64,000 nucleotides of DNA from CAVXYG01 sp963706835. GTDB taxonomy: Bacteria > Actinomycetota > Actinomycetes > S36-B12 > GCA-2699445. The notes under the pieces were generated by a model. The model was given only the letters and a program-made list of their open reading frames with translations, did no database searches and was not told the origin of the DNA. The DNA lies in contig CAVPOB010000008.1 of the NCBI GenBank assembly GCA_963706835.1, positions 230,808-294,807 of the forward strand, read 5' to 3'. Both the position numbers and the translations under genes were made by a program. Shown piece after piece: positions 1 through 14,963 of the stretch; positions within the stretch are counted from its first letter, which is position 1, and each line of letters starts with the position of its first letter.

Positions 1-115
1 GTTGATCACCTATACGTGGGTGGTGATCATCTTCGTGCTGATCATGGCCGGGATCGTGGCGCTGTACGACTTCCTGTTCACGCAGGGGGTCCTGGCCGTG
101 TTCGGCAGCGAGTAG
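1..115 (+). CDS. secE: Preprotein translocase subunit SecE, C-terminal end (5' truncated by window)
   Basis: The reading frame starting at base 2 ends at the TAG at 113-115 and encodes 37 residues. They form one strongly hydrophobic membrane helix (TWVVIIFVLIMAGIVALYDF) and a short tail ending FGSE. This is the typical end of SecE, the small clamp subunit of the SecYEG protein channel. The identification rests on the helix and on its position 40 bases before nusG, the conserved secE-nusG-rplK order of bacteria. The start lies outside the window. Confidence 0.85.
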   Translation, partial: LITYTWVVIIFVLIMAGIVALYDFLFTQGVLAVFGSE

Positions 116-155
116 CAGTCGAACAGCCGAACCATACGTAAGGACGTGGAGCACC

Positions 156-944
156 GTGTCTGACGAGACGCTCACCCCGGAGCCGGAGGGTTCCGTCGCC
201 GCCGAGGCGTTGCCGGAGGAGTCTGCCAACCTGGCCGACGCCGCCGCCGATGCGGTGGTCGACGACACCGCCGACGAGGTGGTCGAGGCCGCCGCCGATG
301 CGGTGGTCGACGACACCGCCGACGAGGTGGTCGAGGACCCCAACGCCGAACTCCTGGAGGCGCTGCAGGTGGCGCCGGGGGAGTGGTACGTGGTGCACTC
401 CTACGCCGGCTACGAGCGACGGGTGAAGCAGAACATCGAGGTGGCTCGGGTCAACCAGGATTTGGAGGAGGAGATCTTCCAGGTCGAGGTGCCCATGGAG
501 ACCGTCTGGGAGATCAAGAAGGGCGAGCGCAAGCGCGTGGAGCGGGTGAAGCTGCCCGGATACGTCCTGGTGCGCATGGAGCACTCGCCGACGTCATGGA
601 CCGCCATCCGCAACACGCCCGGCGTGACCGGCTTCGTGGGCCATGGCGGAGATCCGATCCCGCTCAGCGTGCCCGAGGTCTACGAAATGCTGAAGGGCCC
701 GGAGCGCCCCGCCGACCGCAAGTCGGTCGAGGAGGAGGCTGTCCCGGGCCGCCCGGCCTCGCAGGCCGCAGTCTCGGAGTACAGCATCGGTGACGTCGTC
801 ACCGTTGTCGATGGGCCGTTCGAATCTCTGCAGGCCACCATCTCCGAGATCAACACCGAGTCTCAGCGCGTTACCGCCATGGTCGAGTTGTTCGGCCGGG
901 ACACGCCGGTCGAACTGCGATTCGACCAGGTCACAGCAATCTGA
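156..944 (+). CDS. nusG: Transcription termination/antitermination factor NusG
   Basis: NusG binds RNA polymerase and couples it to Rho or to the ribosome. The 262-residue product has an acidic N-terminal extension of about 70 residues, the NGN domain (beginning WYVVHSYAGYE, with PGYVLVRM) and a C-terminal KOW domain (YSIGDVVTVVDGPF). The GTG start at 156 follows AAGGACGTGGAG. Long acidic N-terminal extensions are common in actinobacterial NusG. Here it contains an exact 16-residue duplication encoded at 240-335. The gene sits between secE and rplK as expected and shows no frame disruption. Confidence 0.97.
   Translation: MSDETLTPEPEGSVAAEALPEESANLADAAADAVVDDTADEVVEAAADAVVDDTADEVVEDPNAELLEALQVAPGEWYVVHSYAGYERRVKQNIEVARVNQDLEEEIFQVEVPMETVWEIKKGERKRVERVKLPGYVLVRMEHSPTSWTAIRNTPGVTGFVGHGGDPIPLSVPEVYEMLKGPERPADRKSVEEEAVPGRPASQAAVSEYSIGDVVTVVDGPFESLQATISEINTESQRVTAMVELFGRDTPVELRFDQVTAI
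240..335 (+). repeat. Exact 48-bp tandem duplication inside nusG
   Basis: Two identical in-frame 48-bp units, 240-287 and 288-335, encode the acidic 16-residue unit AAADAVVDDTADEVVE twice. The unit lies in the NusG N-terminal extension, before the NGN domain. Exact identity at the DNA level points to a recent slippage or duplication event, or less likely an assembly artefact. Confidence 0.9.
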
Positions 945-996
945 GGCTGTCCGCACCACCCACCGCCAAGCAATCGAGTAAGGATCCACCACCGCC

Positions 997-1437
997 ATGG
1001 CAGCACCGAAGAAGCGCAAGAAGGTCACCGGTTTCATCAAGTTGCAGATCCAGGCAGGCAAGGCCAATCCGGCACCGCCGGTCGGTCCGGCCCTGGGTCA
1101 GCACGGCGTGAACATCATGGAGTTCTGCAAGGCCTACAACGCCGCGACCGAGTCGCAGCGCGGCGAGGTCGTGCCGGTCGAGATCACGGTCTACGACGAC
1201 CGCAGTTTCGACTTCGTGCTGAAGACCCCGCCGGCCGCGAAGCTCATCCTCAAGGCCGCCGGCATCAGCAAGGGCGCCAGCAATCCGTTGACCGACAAGG
1301 CCGGGACCATCACGCGCGATCAGGTCCGCGAGATCGCGGAGAAGAAGATGCCGGACCTCAACGCCAATGACATCGACGCCGCGATGAAGATCATCGAGGG
1401 CACCGCCCGGCAGATGGGCGTCTCCGTCAGCGGCTGA
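997..1437 (+). CDS. rplK: 50S ribosomal protein L11
   Basis: The product has 146 residues, close to the normal L11 length. It carries the hallmark N-terminal stretch KKVTGFIKLQIQAGKANPAPPVGPALGQHGVNI (seen as KLQIQAGKANPAPPVGPALG) and a C-terminal rRNA-binding domain ending MGVSVSG. L11 forms the GTPase-associated centre with 23S rRNA, L10 and L7/L12. The ATG at 997 has GGATCC-type purines upstream. It is followed after 77 bases by rplA, as in most bacteria. Confidence 0.97.
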   Translation: MAAPKKRKKVTGFIKLQIQAGKANPAPPVGPALGQHGVNIMEFCKAYNAATESQRGEVVPVEITVYDDRSFDFVLKTPPAAKLILKAAGISKGASNPLTDKAGTITRDQVREIAEKKMPDLNANDIDAAMKIIEGTARQMGVSVSG

Positions 1438-1514
1438 GGCCGCACCCCAAACCCCCGTGGCAGGGCGAGCGCTCGCCCGCAGGACCACGAACTGCAGAGA
1501 AGGAGCAGTCAGCG

Positions 1515-2202
1515 ATGCAGCGCAGCAAGCAGTACCGAGCCGGTAGCGAACTCGTCAAGCCGGACACCCAGTACCCGATCGGCGAGGCTATTGCGCTCGC
1601 CAAGCAGACCGGCAAGGCGAAGTTCGATGCCACCGTCGAGGTTGCCCTGCGACTCGGCGTCGATCCCCGCAAGGCCGACCAGATGGTCCGCGGCACGGTC
1701 AACCTGCCGCACGGCACCGGCAAGACCGCCCGCGTGGTGGTGTTCGCCACCGGCCCAGCGGCTGAGGCGGCTGTTGCGGCCGGAGCCGACGAGGTCGGCA
1801 GCGACGACCTGGTGGCCAAGATCTCCGGTGGCTGGACCGACTTCGACGCCGCCGTGGCCACCCCCGACCAGATGGGCAAGGTCGGCCGGCTCGGCAAGAT
1901 CCTGGGCCCGCGCGGCCTGATGCCGAACCCCAAGACCGGGACCGTGACCATGGACGTGGCCAAGGCGGTCAGCGAGATCAAGGGCGGCAAGATCGAGTTC
2001 CGGGTGGACAAGCACGCCAACCTGCACTTCATCATCGGCAAGGTCTCCTTCAGCGAGGCCGCACCTGCAGGAGAACTTCCAGGCCGCCCTGGACGAGGTC
2101 GAGCGGTTGAAGCCGTCCTCCGCCAAGGGCCGCTACATCAAGAAGGCCGTCATGTCGACCACGATAGGGCCGGGCATCCCGCTGGACCTGTCGGGGATGT
2201 AG
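1515..2202 (+). CDS. rplA: 50S ribosomal protein L1 (one frameshift)
   Basis: L1 forms the mobile stalk by the ribosomal E site. The frame from ATG 1515 gives MQRSKQYRAGSELV through GKVSFSEAA. After about 2063-2065 the homologous protein continues one base out of phase as LQENFQAALDEVERLKPSSAKGRYIKKAVMSTT and ends at the TAG 2200-2202. One extra base in GCCGCACCTGCAG restores a full-length L1 of about 229 residues. L1 is normally single copy, so I treat this as a sequence error or a site to re-check, not as a dead gene. RBS AGAAGGAGCAG precedes the start. Confidence 0.93.
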
Positions 2203-2222
2203 CAGCACACGATGGTCTTGCC

Positions 2223-2262
2223 GCGGCGCGGGACGGATCCACCCGATCCGGTCCCGCGCCGC
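2223..2262 (+). terminator. Hairpin downstream of rplA
   Basis: GCGGCGCGGGAC (2223-2234) pairs perfectly with GTCCCGCGCCGC (2251-2262) across a 16-base loop that can partly pair itself. There is no T-tract. It may end or stabilise the rplK-rplA transcript before the rplJ leader. Confidence 0.5.
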
Positions 2263-2339
2263 TGTGCTGTCGCTCACCGACACTGCGGAGGCGCGCCCAG
2301 TTCGCCTCTGCACCGCGCCCGATTTTGCCTCCCCGGCTG

Positions 2340-2480
2340 CGGCCTCTACGATGGTGGAGCCGAAGACCGCCGGTGTCGCGTTTGCGACGCAAAGCCCGAC
2401 AGGGCGCCTGCGCAGGTGTGTGAGTAGAGCGTCCTCCGGACGGTTGAGCCTCAGCGCCTGTCGCTGGGGCTTTTTTGTTG
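2340..2480 (+). promoter_or_regulatory. Ribosomal protein L10 leader with terminator-like attenuator
   Basis: The 180 bases before rplJ contain purine-rich and hairpin-forming stretches (GAAGACCGCC, CGCAAAGCCC, GCCTGCGCAGGTG) placed as in known L10 leaders. They are followed by a hairpin GCCTCAGCG (2448-2456) / CGCTGGGGC (2462-2470) with one G-U pair and a run of six T (2471-2476). This is a classical intrinsic terminator only 42 bases before the rplJ start. Known L10 leaders bind L10-L12 and repress rplJL. The assignment rests on position and the terminator, not on a covariance-model hit. Confidence 0.6.
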
Positions 2481-2518
2481 GCCCGACGGTCCCACCCAGT
2501 CCGGAGGAAGGACACTCA

Positions 2519-3184
2519 ATGGCGCGGACGGACAAGTCCGCCGTCATCGACGAACTCTCGAAGAAGTTCGAGGAGGCGTCGGCGACGGTGTTGACCGAGT
2601 ACCGCGGCCTCAGCGTGGCGCAGATGTCGCAACTGCGCCGCTCCCTGGGGCCGGACACGACCTACGCCGTCGTGAAGAACACCTTGACCAAGCGGGCCGC
2701 CGCACAGGCGGGCGTGGATGGCCTGGAAGACCAGTTCGCGGGCCCGAGCGCCATTGCATTCATCTCCGGCGACCCGGTGGAAGCCGCCAAGAGCCTGCGC
2801 GACTTCGCCAAGCAGCACGAGGCGCTGGTCATCAAGGCCGGCTACATGGACGGCAAGGTGCTGTCCGCGGCCGAGGTCGCCAAGCTCGCCGACCTGGAGT
2901 CCCGCGAGGTGCTGCTGGCCAAGCTGGCCGGCGCCATGAAGGCGTCGATGTCGCAGGCCGCCGCACTGTTCAACGCGCCGCTGGCGCAGGCTGCCCGGAC
3001 CGTGGAGGCGCTGCGGGTCAAGGCCGAAGAGGACCCGTCCATCCTGGCCGGCGGAGCCGGCGCCGCGGCACCCGCCGCCGATCACACTTCGGACGCCCCA
3101 GCGGCGGCCGAGGCGACTGCGTCGGACGTCTCCGACGAAGCCGCCGACTCCAGCGACGCGTCGCAGGAGACCACCGAGGGCTGA
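2519..3184 (+). CDS. rplJ: 50S ribosomal protein L10
   Basis: L10 anchors L7/L12 dimers to the ribosome. The ATG at 2519 follows a strong GGAGGAAGGA and gives MARTDKSAVIDELSKKF, with the conserved TEYRGLSVAQMSQLR and YAVVKNTL. The frame is open further upstream through the leader, but the RBS and homologous starts support 2519. The product has 221 residues, about 40 longer than many L10 proteins. The excess is an Ala/Asp/Ser-rich acidic tail after residue 180. rplL follows after 78 bases. Confidence 0.95.
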   Translation: MARTDKSAVIDELSKKFEEASATVLTEYRGLSVAQMSQLRRSLGPDTTYAVVKNTLTKRAAAQAGVDGLEDQFAGPSAIAFISGDPVEAAKSLRDFAKQHEALVIKAGYMDGKVLSAAEVAKLADLESREVLLAKLAGAMKASMSQAAALFNAPLAQAARTVEALRVKAEEDPSILAGGAGAAAPAADHTSDAPAAAEATASDVSDEAADSSDASQETTEG

Positions 3185-3262
3185 CGCCCTGACCCGCGGC
3201 GGTCGGCGCCGCGGTGACGACAACGTCCGGCCCTCGGCCGGAGCAGAGAAAGGAACGCCACC

Positions 3263-3655
3263 ATGGCGAAGCTGACGACAGACGAACTGCTCGACGCGTT
3301 CAAGGAGATGACGCTGATCGAGCTGAGCGAGTTCGTGAAGAAGTTCGAGGAGACCTTCGAGGTCACCGCGGCCGCCCCGGTTGCGGTTGCCGCGGCAGGT
3401 GCGGGTCCGGCCGCCGGCGGTGAGGCCGAGGCCGCTGCCGAGCAGGACGAGTTCGACGTGATCCTGGACAGCGCCGGCGACCAGAAGATCAAGGTCATCA
3501 AGGAGGTCCGCGCGCTGACGAGCCTGGGCCTGAAGGAGGCCAAGGATCTGGTCGAGGGTGCGCCGAAGCCCGTCCTGGAGAAGGTCGAGAAGGAGGCTGC
3601 TGAGAAGGCCAAGGAGGCCCTCGAGGCGGTCGGCGCCAAGGTCACCGTCAAGTAA
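3263..3655 (+). CDS. rplL: 50S ribosomal protein L7/L12
   Basis: The product has 130 residues. It has an N-terminal dimerisation domain (LTTDELLDAFKEMTLIELSEFVKKFEE), an Ala-rich hinge, and the C-terminal factor-binding domain (EFDVILDSAGDQKIKVIKEVR, GLKEAKDLVE). It recruits EF-Tu, EF-G and IF2. The ATG at 3263 has GAGAAAGGA upstream. It is the last gene of the rplJL unit, and a strong hairpin follows. Confidence 0.98.
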   Translation: MAKLTTDELLDAFKEMTLIELSEFVKKFEETFEVTAAAPVAVAAAGAGPAAGGEAEAAAEQDEFDVILDSAGDQKIKVIKEVRALTSLGLKEAKDLVEGAPKPVLEKVEKEAAEKAKEALEAVGAKVTVK

Positions 3656-3680
3656 CCATCTGACGGATCACAACCATCGC

Positions 3681-3718
3681 CCGCGGGCGGTCCCACCAAC
3701 GGTTGGGGCCGCCCGCGG
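3681..3718 (+). terminator. Terminator hairpin after rplL
   Basis: A stem of 14 pairs joins CCGCGGGCGGTCCC plus A (3681-3694) with TGGGGCCGCCCGCGG (3705-3718), with one G-U pair and a loop of about 10 bases. It lies 26 bases after the rplL stop. It lacks a T-tract, which is common for actinobacterial hairpins. Confidence 0.6.
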
Positions 3719-3883
3719 TGCTGTGTGGCGGGTCGGCGGCGCAGATTCGCGGACTCTTCGCAATCGACAGTGTGGTGTGCTCCGGTGTCGGCGGGTGGAG
3801 CGGGCGGGACGCCTGGCGCCCGAATCGTGTCCCCAGTGACCAGCGGGTCCAGTTGCGTGAGCGGCCAGGGCGGCCCATGCGTC

Positions 3884-4186
3884 GGGGACGTCTGCACCGG
3901 GCAAGAAGGCGGTATCGGCCGGATGCGCGGTGCAGGACTGCACCCGGTTCGGGGGTTTGCACCCGTTGCGGGGGCGGAATCGGCCAGATCGGGGCGCAGG
4001 ACTGCACCCGGTTCGGGGGTTTGCACCCGTTGCGGGGGCGGAATCGGCCAGATCGGGGCGCACAGCCACCGTCCCGGGTGCAGACCCCCATGCCGGGTGC
4101 ACCGTTGCCGTCCCGGAGGCGCGCACAGCCACCGTCCCGGGTGCAGACCCCCACGCCGGGTGCACCGTTGCCGTCCCGGAGGCGCT
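3884..4186 (+). repeat. Composite intergenic repeat, copy 1 (rplL-rpoB spacer)
   Basis: It begins with the family end GGGGACGTCTGCACC and a degenerate first unit. Two near-identical 64-bp direct units follow (about 3935-3998 and 3999-4062), each holding TGCACCCGGTTCGGGGG and TGCACCCGTTGCGGGGG. Then come two inverted units with a 63-bp period (from 4063 and 4126), holding GGGTGCAGACCCCC and CCGGGTGCACCGTTGCCG. Direct and inverted blocks are near-complementary and could fold on each other. No gene is present; the open frames here are only a result of base composition. Confidence 0.9.
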
Positions 4187-4404
4187 GACGGTCCCCGCAC
4201 CGGACGCGCACTCCCACAATCAGCGCACGGTCGCCTCGCCGGAGGCGCCCTCAGCCCAGCACGCCCCGAGACCCGCACGAAGCGCAGTTCCGTCCCTGCC
4301 CTGAGCAGCCGCGAATCAGCCGTCCCCGCGAAACGGCGCCCACCGCCAGCCACCGCCCGAAGCGGTACGCCCTCGACCGCGGCGGGCATAGTAGCCCAGG
4401 CGTG

Positions 4405-4434
4405 TTGCCATTTCGTGTCCGTACAGGATACCGT
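4405..4434 (+). promoter_or_regulatory. Candidate promoter of rpoBC
   Basis: TTGCCA (4405-4410), an 18-base spacer, and TACCGT (4429-4434). The layout matches the candidate promoters upstream of rpsL and rplM in this window (TTGNCN-N18-TANNNT). The local sequence is less GC-rich than its surroundings. Confidence 0.45.
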
Positions 4435-4571
4435 TGGGTTTTGCGCTGCCTCCGCAAATGAGCCCCCAGTCACTGGACCCGAACCGCGCCCGGGAACGGT
4501 GACTGGTGCACGGTGGGGTGGGGGTAGTGCCATTCGGGTGAGATGAGCGCGCTGTCCCGGAAGGACACCAC

Positions 4572-8033
<3,462 letters not shown>

Positions 8034-8040
8034 TGAGCCG

Positions 8041-8079
8041 GCCGATCGCGGCCCCGGCCCAACGCCGGACGCGATCGGC
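8041..8079 (+). other. Hairpin in the rpoB-rpoC spacer
   Basis: GCCGATCGCG (8041-8050) is the exact complement of CGCGATCGGC (8070-8079), and the loop can form a further small stem. Without a T-tract and inside an operon, it is more likely an mRNA processing or stability element than a full terminator. Confidence 0.4.
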
Positions 8080-8132
8080 CCGGCATCGCACACACCACTA
8101 CCGACGCTGACGAGACGAAGGAAATCACCACC

Positions 8133-12003
<3,871 letters not shown>

Positions 12004-12024
12004 CGCATCCCCGGCGCCATTTGA

Positions 12025-12065
12025 CGGTGGCCCGTGCTGCGCGACTGGCGCGGCGCGGGCCACCG
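12025..12065 (+). terminator. Terminator hairpin after rpoC
   Basis: CGGTGGCCCG (12025-12034) pairs perfectly with CGGGCCACCG (12056-12065) 22 bases after the rpoC stop. The inner loop contains further complementary GC. No T-tract is present. Confidence 0.55.
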
Positions 12066-12141
12066 CTGTCGTTGCGGGCCACATGCGATAACCCGGCGCT
12101 GCCGTGGGACGTCGGTCGGCGGTGGTGCGGGCGCGGGGACG

Positions 12142-12214
12142 GGCTGGTCGGGCTGAGGTGCTGGTCGGGCTGAGGGGCTGGTCGGGCTGAGGGGCTGGTC
12201 GGGCTGAGGGGCTG
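12142..12214 (+). repeat. Tandem repeat, 17-18-bp unit, about four copies
   Basis: The unit GCTGGTCGGGCTGAGGGG is repeated head to tail about four times with one variant copy, directly downstream of the rpoC terminator. It is simple direct repetition with no coding signal. Confidence 0.85.
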
Positions 12215-12353
12215 AGCGCGGTCGGGAGTGCTGCGCGCTATCGGGAGTGTGGTTGGCTCTTGTGTCGATGGTTAGGAGCGAGCGGTCCATGGACGCCCTG
12301 GTCGAGTCGCCGGCGCCTAGTCGCTCCACCCGCTGGCCTTCGCCGCCGCACCG

Positions 12354-12630
12354 GGGACGTCTGCACCCGGTTCGGGGGTTTGCACCCGGCGCGGGGGCGG
12401 AATCGGCCGGTTTCCGGGGCACGTCTGCACCCGGTTCGGGGGTTTGCACCCGGCGCGGGGGCGGAATCGGCCGAATCGGGGCCCTGAGCCCCCGTCGCGG
12501 GTGCAGACCCCCGAGGGCAGGCCGTCGCGGGTGCAGACCCCCGAACCGGGTGCACTGTTGCCGTCCGAGAGGGGTATTGAGCCCCCGTCCCGGGTGCAGA
12601 CCCCCGAACCGGGTGCACAGTTGCCTGTCC
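12354..12630 (+). repeat. Composite intergenic repeat, copy 2 (after rpoC)
   Basis: The left end is GGGGACGTCTGCACC. Two 64-bp direct units start at 12357 and 12421, each with TGCACCCGGTTCGGGGG, TGCACCCGGCGCGGGGG and GCGGAATCGGCC. The inverted block from about 12488 has GGGTGCAGACCCCC three times and ends CCGGGTGCACAGTTGCC. The direct and inverted cores are complementary over about 26 bases with one G-U pair, so each half can fold onto the other. Same polarity as copies 1 and 4. Confidence 0.92.
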
Positions 12631-13233
12631 GGTAGGGGTTCTCAACCCTCGCACCGGGCAGGCCTGCATCAGACACCAAGGTTTGCAGGCTCACGACGAT
12701 CGGGACGGGGTGGCGGGGTCGGAATCCGTCGGCCTTCAGCAGCGCGCGTGCGATGGATTGGGTGAGGTTGCGGAAGGCGGAGGCAGATTCGCGGAGGCGT
12801 TCCAGCCTGCCGTCTGCAGGGCTCCTGGCGTGCTGGGTCGTCGGGACCGATGAGTGGTGCCGCGCCAATCGCCGACGACGGCCACGCCGCGGTCGAGGCG
12901 ACGCGGTATGCCTCGACGAGACCAGGATCGACGCATGCCGCGAATCGACCGCGCGAAGCGCAAGGCGATGAGGCAGCAGGCAGGCTGCGGCAGGCAGCAG
13001 GCAGCAGGCAGCAGGCGGCAGGCGGCAGGCAGCAGGCAGGCAGGCGGCAGGCGGCAGGCGGCAGGCGGTAGGCAGCAGGGCATCGACTCGCTGGGCTCCG
13101 GCGTACTACCGGGCTCCAGATGACCGGGCAGCGGGTGAGGCCGCGGAGGGAAGCCCATCCCTCGGACGAGCCCGACCCATCAACCGTGCGGCCCGCCGGC
13201 GCAGCACGACACCCCGATTGATGAGGAGCCGGA
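12631..13233. other. Non-coding or degenerate stretch with heptamer repeats
   Basis: No intact gene is supported. On the minus strand about 12640-12870 reads as a protein-like fragment (ADGFRPRHPVPIVVSLQTL), which could be a decayed gene but matches nothing I can name with confidence. 12971-13080 is a heptanucleotide microsatellite. The rest is featureless. Confidence 0.5.
12971..13080. repeat. Heptanucleotide microsatellite (GGCAGGC / AGCAGGC)
   Basis: About 15 imperfect copies of the 7-mer RGCAGGC run without interruption, with a few 4-base slips (AGGC). Such an array is prone to slippage. It lies between the rpoC-side repeats and the convergent minus-strand gene and contains no credible reading frame. 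Confidence 0.9.
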
Positions 13234-14155
13234 CTACGGCAGCTGCGCGGTCAGGATCGTGGAGTTGGTCCCCTCGCTGCCGACGAGCACTGTGTCATTG
13301 GGGCCGGCGTCGGGCAGCCAAGGCCAGGCGAGCGCTTCGCGCTGCAGTTGCAGCGGGCCGTACTGCGAGACCCACTGCGAGCCCTGGAGCCGGTGGATGC
13401 GCCAGTAGTCCACGAGGACGAGGCGTGGCTCGCCGGCCGGGGACAGTTCCCAGGCGCCATCGGTGATGCTCGCGGGCACGTCCATGACCCGCCGTCAGTT
13501 CGTTGGTCTGCGCTTCGCGCAGCGGACCAGTGGGTCGATACATGGCACCGGGTCCGCCGCTGCCCTTCGTCACCACGGCGATCTCACCGGTCTCGGGGTG
13601 GACCAGGAGGGCCTCGGCGTTGTGAGGCCCGTCCTCGTAGGTGATCCAGTAGTCCTCGAAGGCCACGGACTGGTCGACCAGCTGGGTCGGCTCGGCGATG
13701 CGCAACAGCCGAACCCGTTGCTGGTTGTCCCGGTTGTCGCCGATGCCCCCGATCCACAGGATGGGCCGCCCCGACTCGTCCCAGCCGGGCGCCAGCGCTT
13801 CCCAGTCCCGGGCCGTGATCCCGTCCAACCGCAGTCGCGCGACGGTGTTGCCGGTGGCGTCGATGGCGTAGACCACCGGCGCGCCGCCGGAGTCGTTGAT
13901 CCCGTACAGGACCCCCGGATGCAGCCTGCTGGCAGCCAGTCCCGAGAGTTCATCGATCTCGGGATCGGCGATGCGGCGCTCGGCCACCTGTCCGGCAACG
14001 GGCGGGGCGACAGGGGATGGGGTCGCTGCCGAGGTGCTGTTGACGGCCTCGGCGCCTGGGAGCGCGCTATCGCCGAGCTGGGTCCCGCCGACCAGCAGCC
14101 ATGCTGCCGCCAGACCCATGCCCCCGACCCCCACGGCCCACCAGCGCGATGCCAT
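13234..14155 (-). CDS. Putative secreted or membrane-anchored beta-propeller-like protein (one frameshift)
   Basis: The minus-strand frame from 14155 starts MASRWWAVGVGGMGLAAAWLL, a signal peptide or N-terminal anchor. An Ala/Pro/Thr-rich linker follows, then repeated short strands (ELSGLAASRLHPGVLYGINDSG, seen as LSGLAASRLHPGVLYGINDS; WEALAPG; WIGGIGDNRDNQ). Such GDxGDN motifs occur in conserved actinobacterial extracytoplasmic proteins of unknown function, some annotated as phytase-like or propeller proteins. One extra base near 13491 shifts the frame after TNELTA; the remainder (MDVPASITDGAWELSPAGEP) ends at 13234. It is the only convincing minus-strand gene in the first 53 kb. Function not known. 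Confidence 0.75.
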
Positions 14156-14161
14156 TTCACT

Positions 14162-14167
14162 AGTCTA
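14162..14167 (-). promoter_or_regulatory. -10 box of a probable leaderless promoter for the minus-strand gene
   Basis: On the minus strand TAGACT lies six bases before the ATG at 14155. That spacing puts the transcription start at or next to the start codon, which fits leaderless transcription, common in actinobacteria. No ribosome-binding site is visible. Confidence 0.5.
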
Positions 14168-14257
14168 AGGCGACTCCTGTGCTGCCTCGGTCACGGAGCG
14201 TATGTGGCCCCGCCAGCGCGCCCGGGCGTCGGTCCGCAGGTGGCCTGAAGCGCCGCT

Positions 14258-14287
14258 TTGACCGTGTGGGCTCCGCGCCGGTATGCT
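14258..14287 (+). promoter_or_regulatory. Promoter of the str operon
   Basis: TTGACC (14258-14263), an 18-base spacer, and TATGCT (14282-14287). This is the best sigma-A-like match in the region, and it sits in the divergent spacer before rpsL. Confidence 0.6.
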
Positions 14288-14589
14288 CGTGACTCGTGGC
14301 ATGCAGCATGCCCACCGTCGCCGTGTGCACGGCGGAGGGTGGGGCTGGTGCATACCTCACGGAACACGCTCCTGCCGGAGGGCGCCGGGGTACTGCCCTG
14401 GTGGCCTGTCGAGGCAGGACCGGCCATCCGGCTGCGGTGCTTCGGCCTCGATCGCCTCAACGGCTCTTGGGAGCCGCAGGTGCGCGCGGACTGGACGAAA
14501 CACCCGACCGCGTGGGTCGGGGGAGCCGGAACTGTTCCGGCGCAAGCGACGAGACGTAGTAGGACAACTTCGAGGAACACGGAGACGCG

Positions 14590-14961
14590 GTGCCCACCAT
14601 CCAGCAACTGGTTCGCAAGGGCCGGCAGGACAAGGTTGCGAAGAACAAGACGCCCGCGCTGAAGGGCAGCCCCCAGCGCCGCGGCGTGTGCACGCGGGTC
14701 TACACGACCACGCCCAAGAAGCCGAACTCGGCGCTGCGCAAGGTCGCGCGCGTGCGGCTGAGCTCCGGCATCGAGGTCACGGCGTACATCCCGGGGGAGA
14801 AGCACAACCTGCAGGAGCACTCGATGGTGCTGGTCCGCGGCGGCCGTGTGAAGGACCTGCCCGGCGTCCGCTACAAGATCGTCCGCGGCACGCTCGACAC
14901 CCAGGGCGTGAAGGATCGCAAGCAGGCCCGCTCTCGCTACGGCGCGAAGAAGGAGAAGTAG
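14590..14961 (+). CDS. rpsL: 30S ribosomal protein S12
   Basis: The product has 123 residues from a GTG start at 14590 (MPTIQQLVRKGRQDK), with AACACGGAGACGC upstream. S12 controls decoding accuracy. The two lysine regions where streptomycin resistance arises read TPKKPNSALRK and GGRVKDLPGVRYK, both wild type in sequence. It is the first gene of the str operon; rpsG starts two bases after its stop codon. Confidence 0.98.
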   Translation: MPTIQQLVRKGRQDKVAKNKTPALKGSPQRRGVCTRVYTTTPKKPNSALRKVARVRLSSGIEVTAYIPGEKHNLQEHSMVLVRGGRVKDLPGVRYKIVRGTLDTQGVKDRKQARSRYGAKKEK

Positions 14962-14963
14962 TC

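Larger units (their letters stand above)
3656..4571 (+). other. 916-bp spacer between rplL and rpoB
   Basis: It holds the rplL terminator (3681-3718), about 165 bases with nothing recognised, composite repeat copy 1 (3884-4186), a further 210 bases of GC-rich sequence without a supported gene, and the rpoB promoter candidate at 4405-4434. The rpoB leader is then about 130 bases long. I see no RNA gene. Confidence 0.7.
14156..14589. other. 434-bp divergent spacer and long rpsL leader
   Basis: It holds the minus-strand -10 box (14162-14167) and the str promoter (14258-14287). A leader of about 295 bases runs to rpsL. It contains a short perfect hairpin GCCGGAA/TTCCGGC at about 14525-14541. I found no leader peptide that I would defend and no known riboswitch. 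Confidence 0.5.

Noticed and set aside
12640..12870. Remnant of a DUF222/HNH-type or similar gene on the minus strand
   Set aside because: Only a short protein-like fragment is readable, with no diagnostic motif; the evidence is too weak for a pseudogene call.
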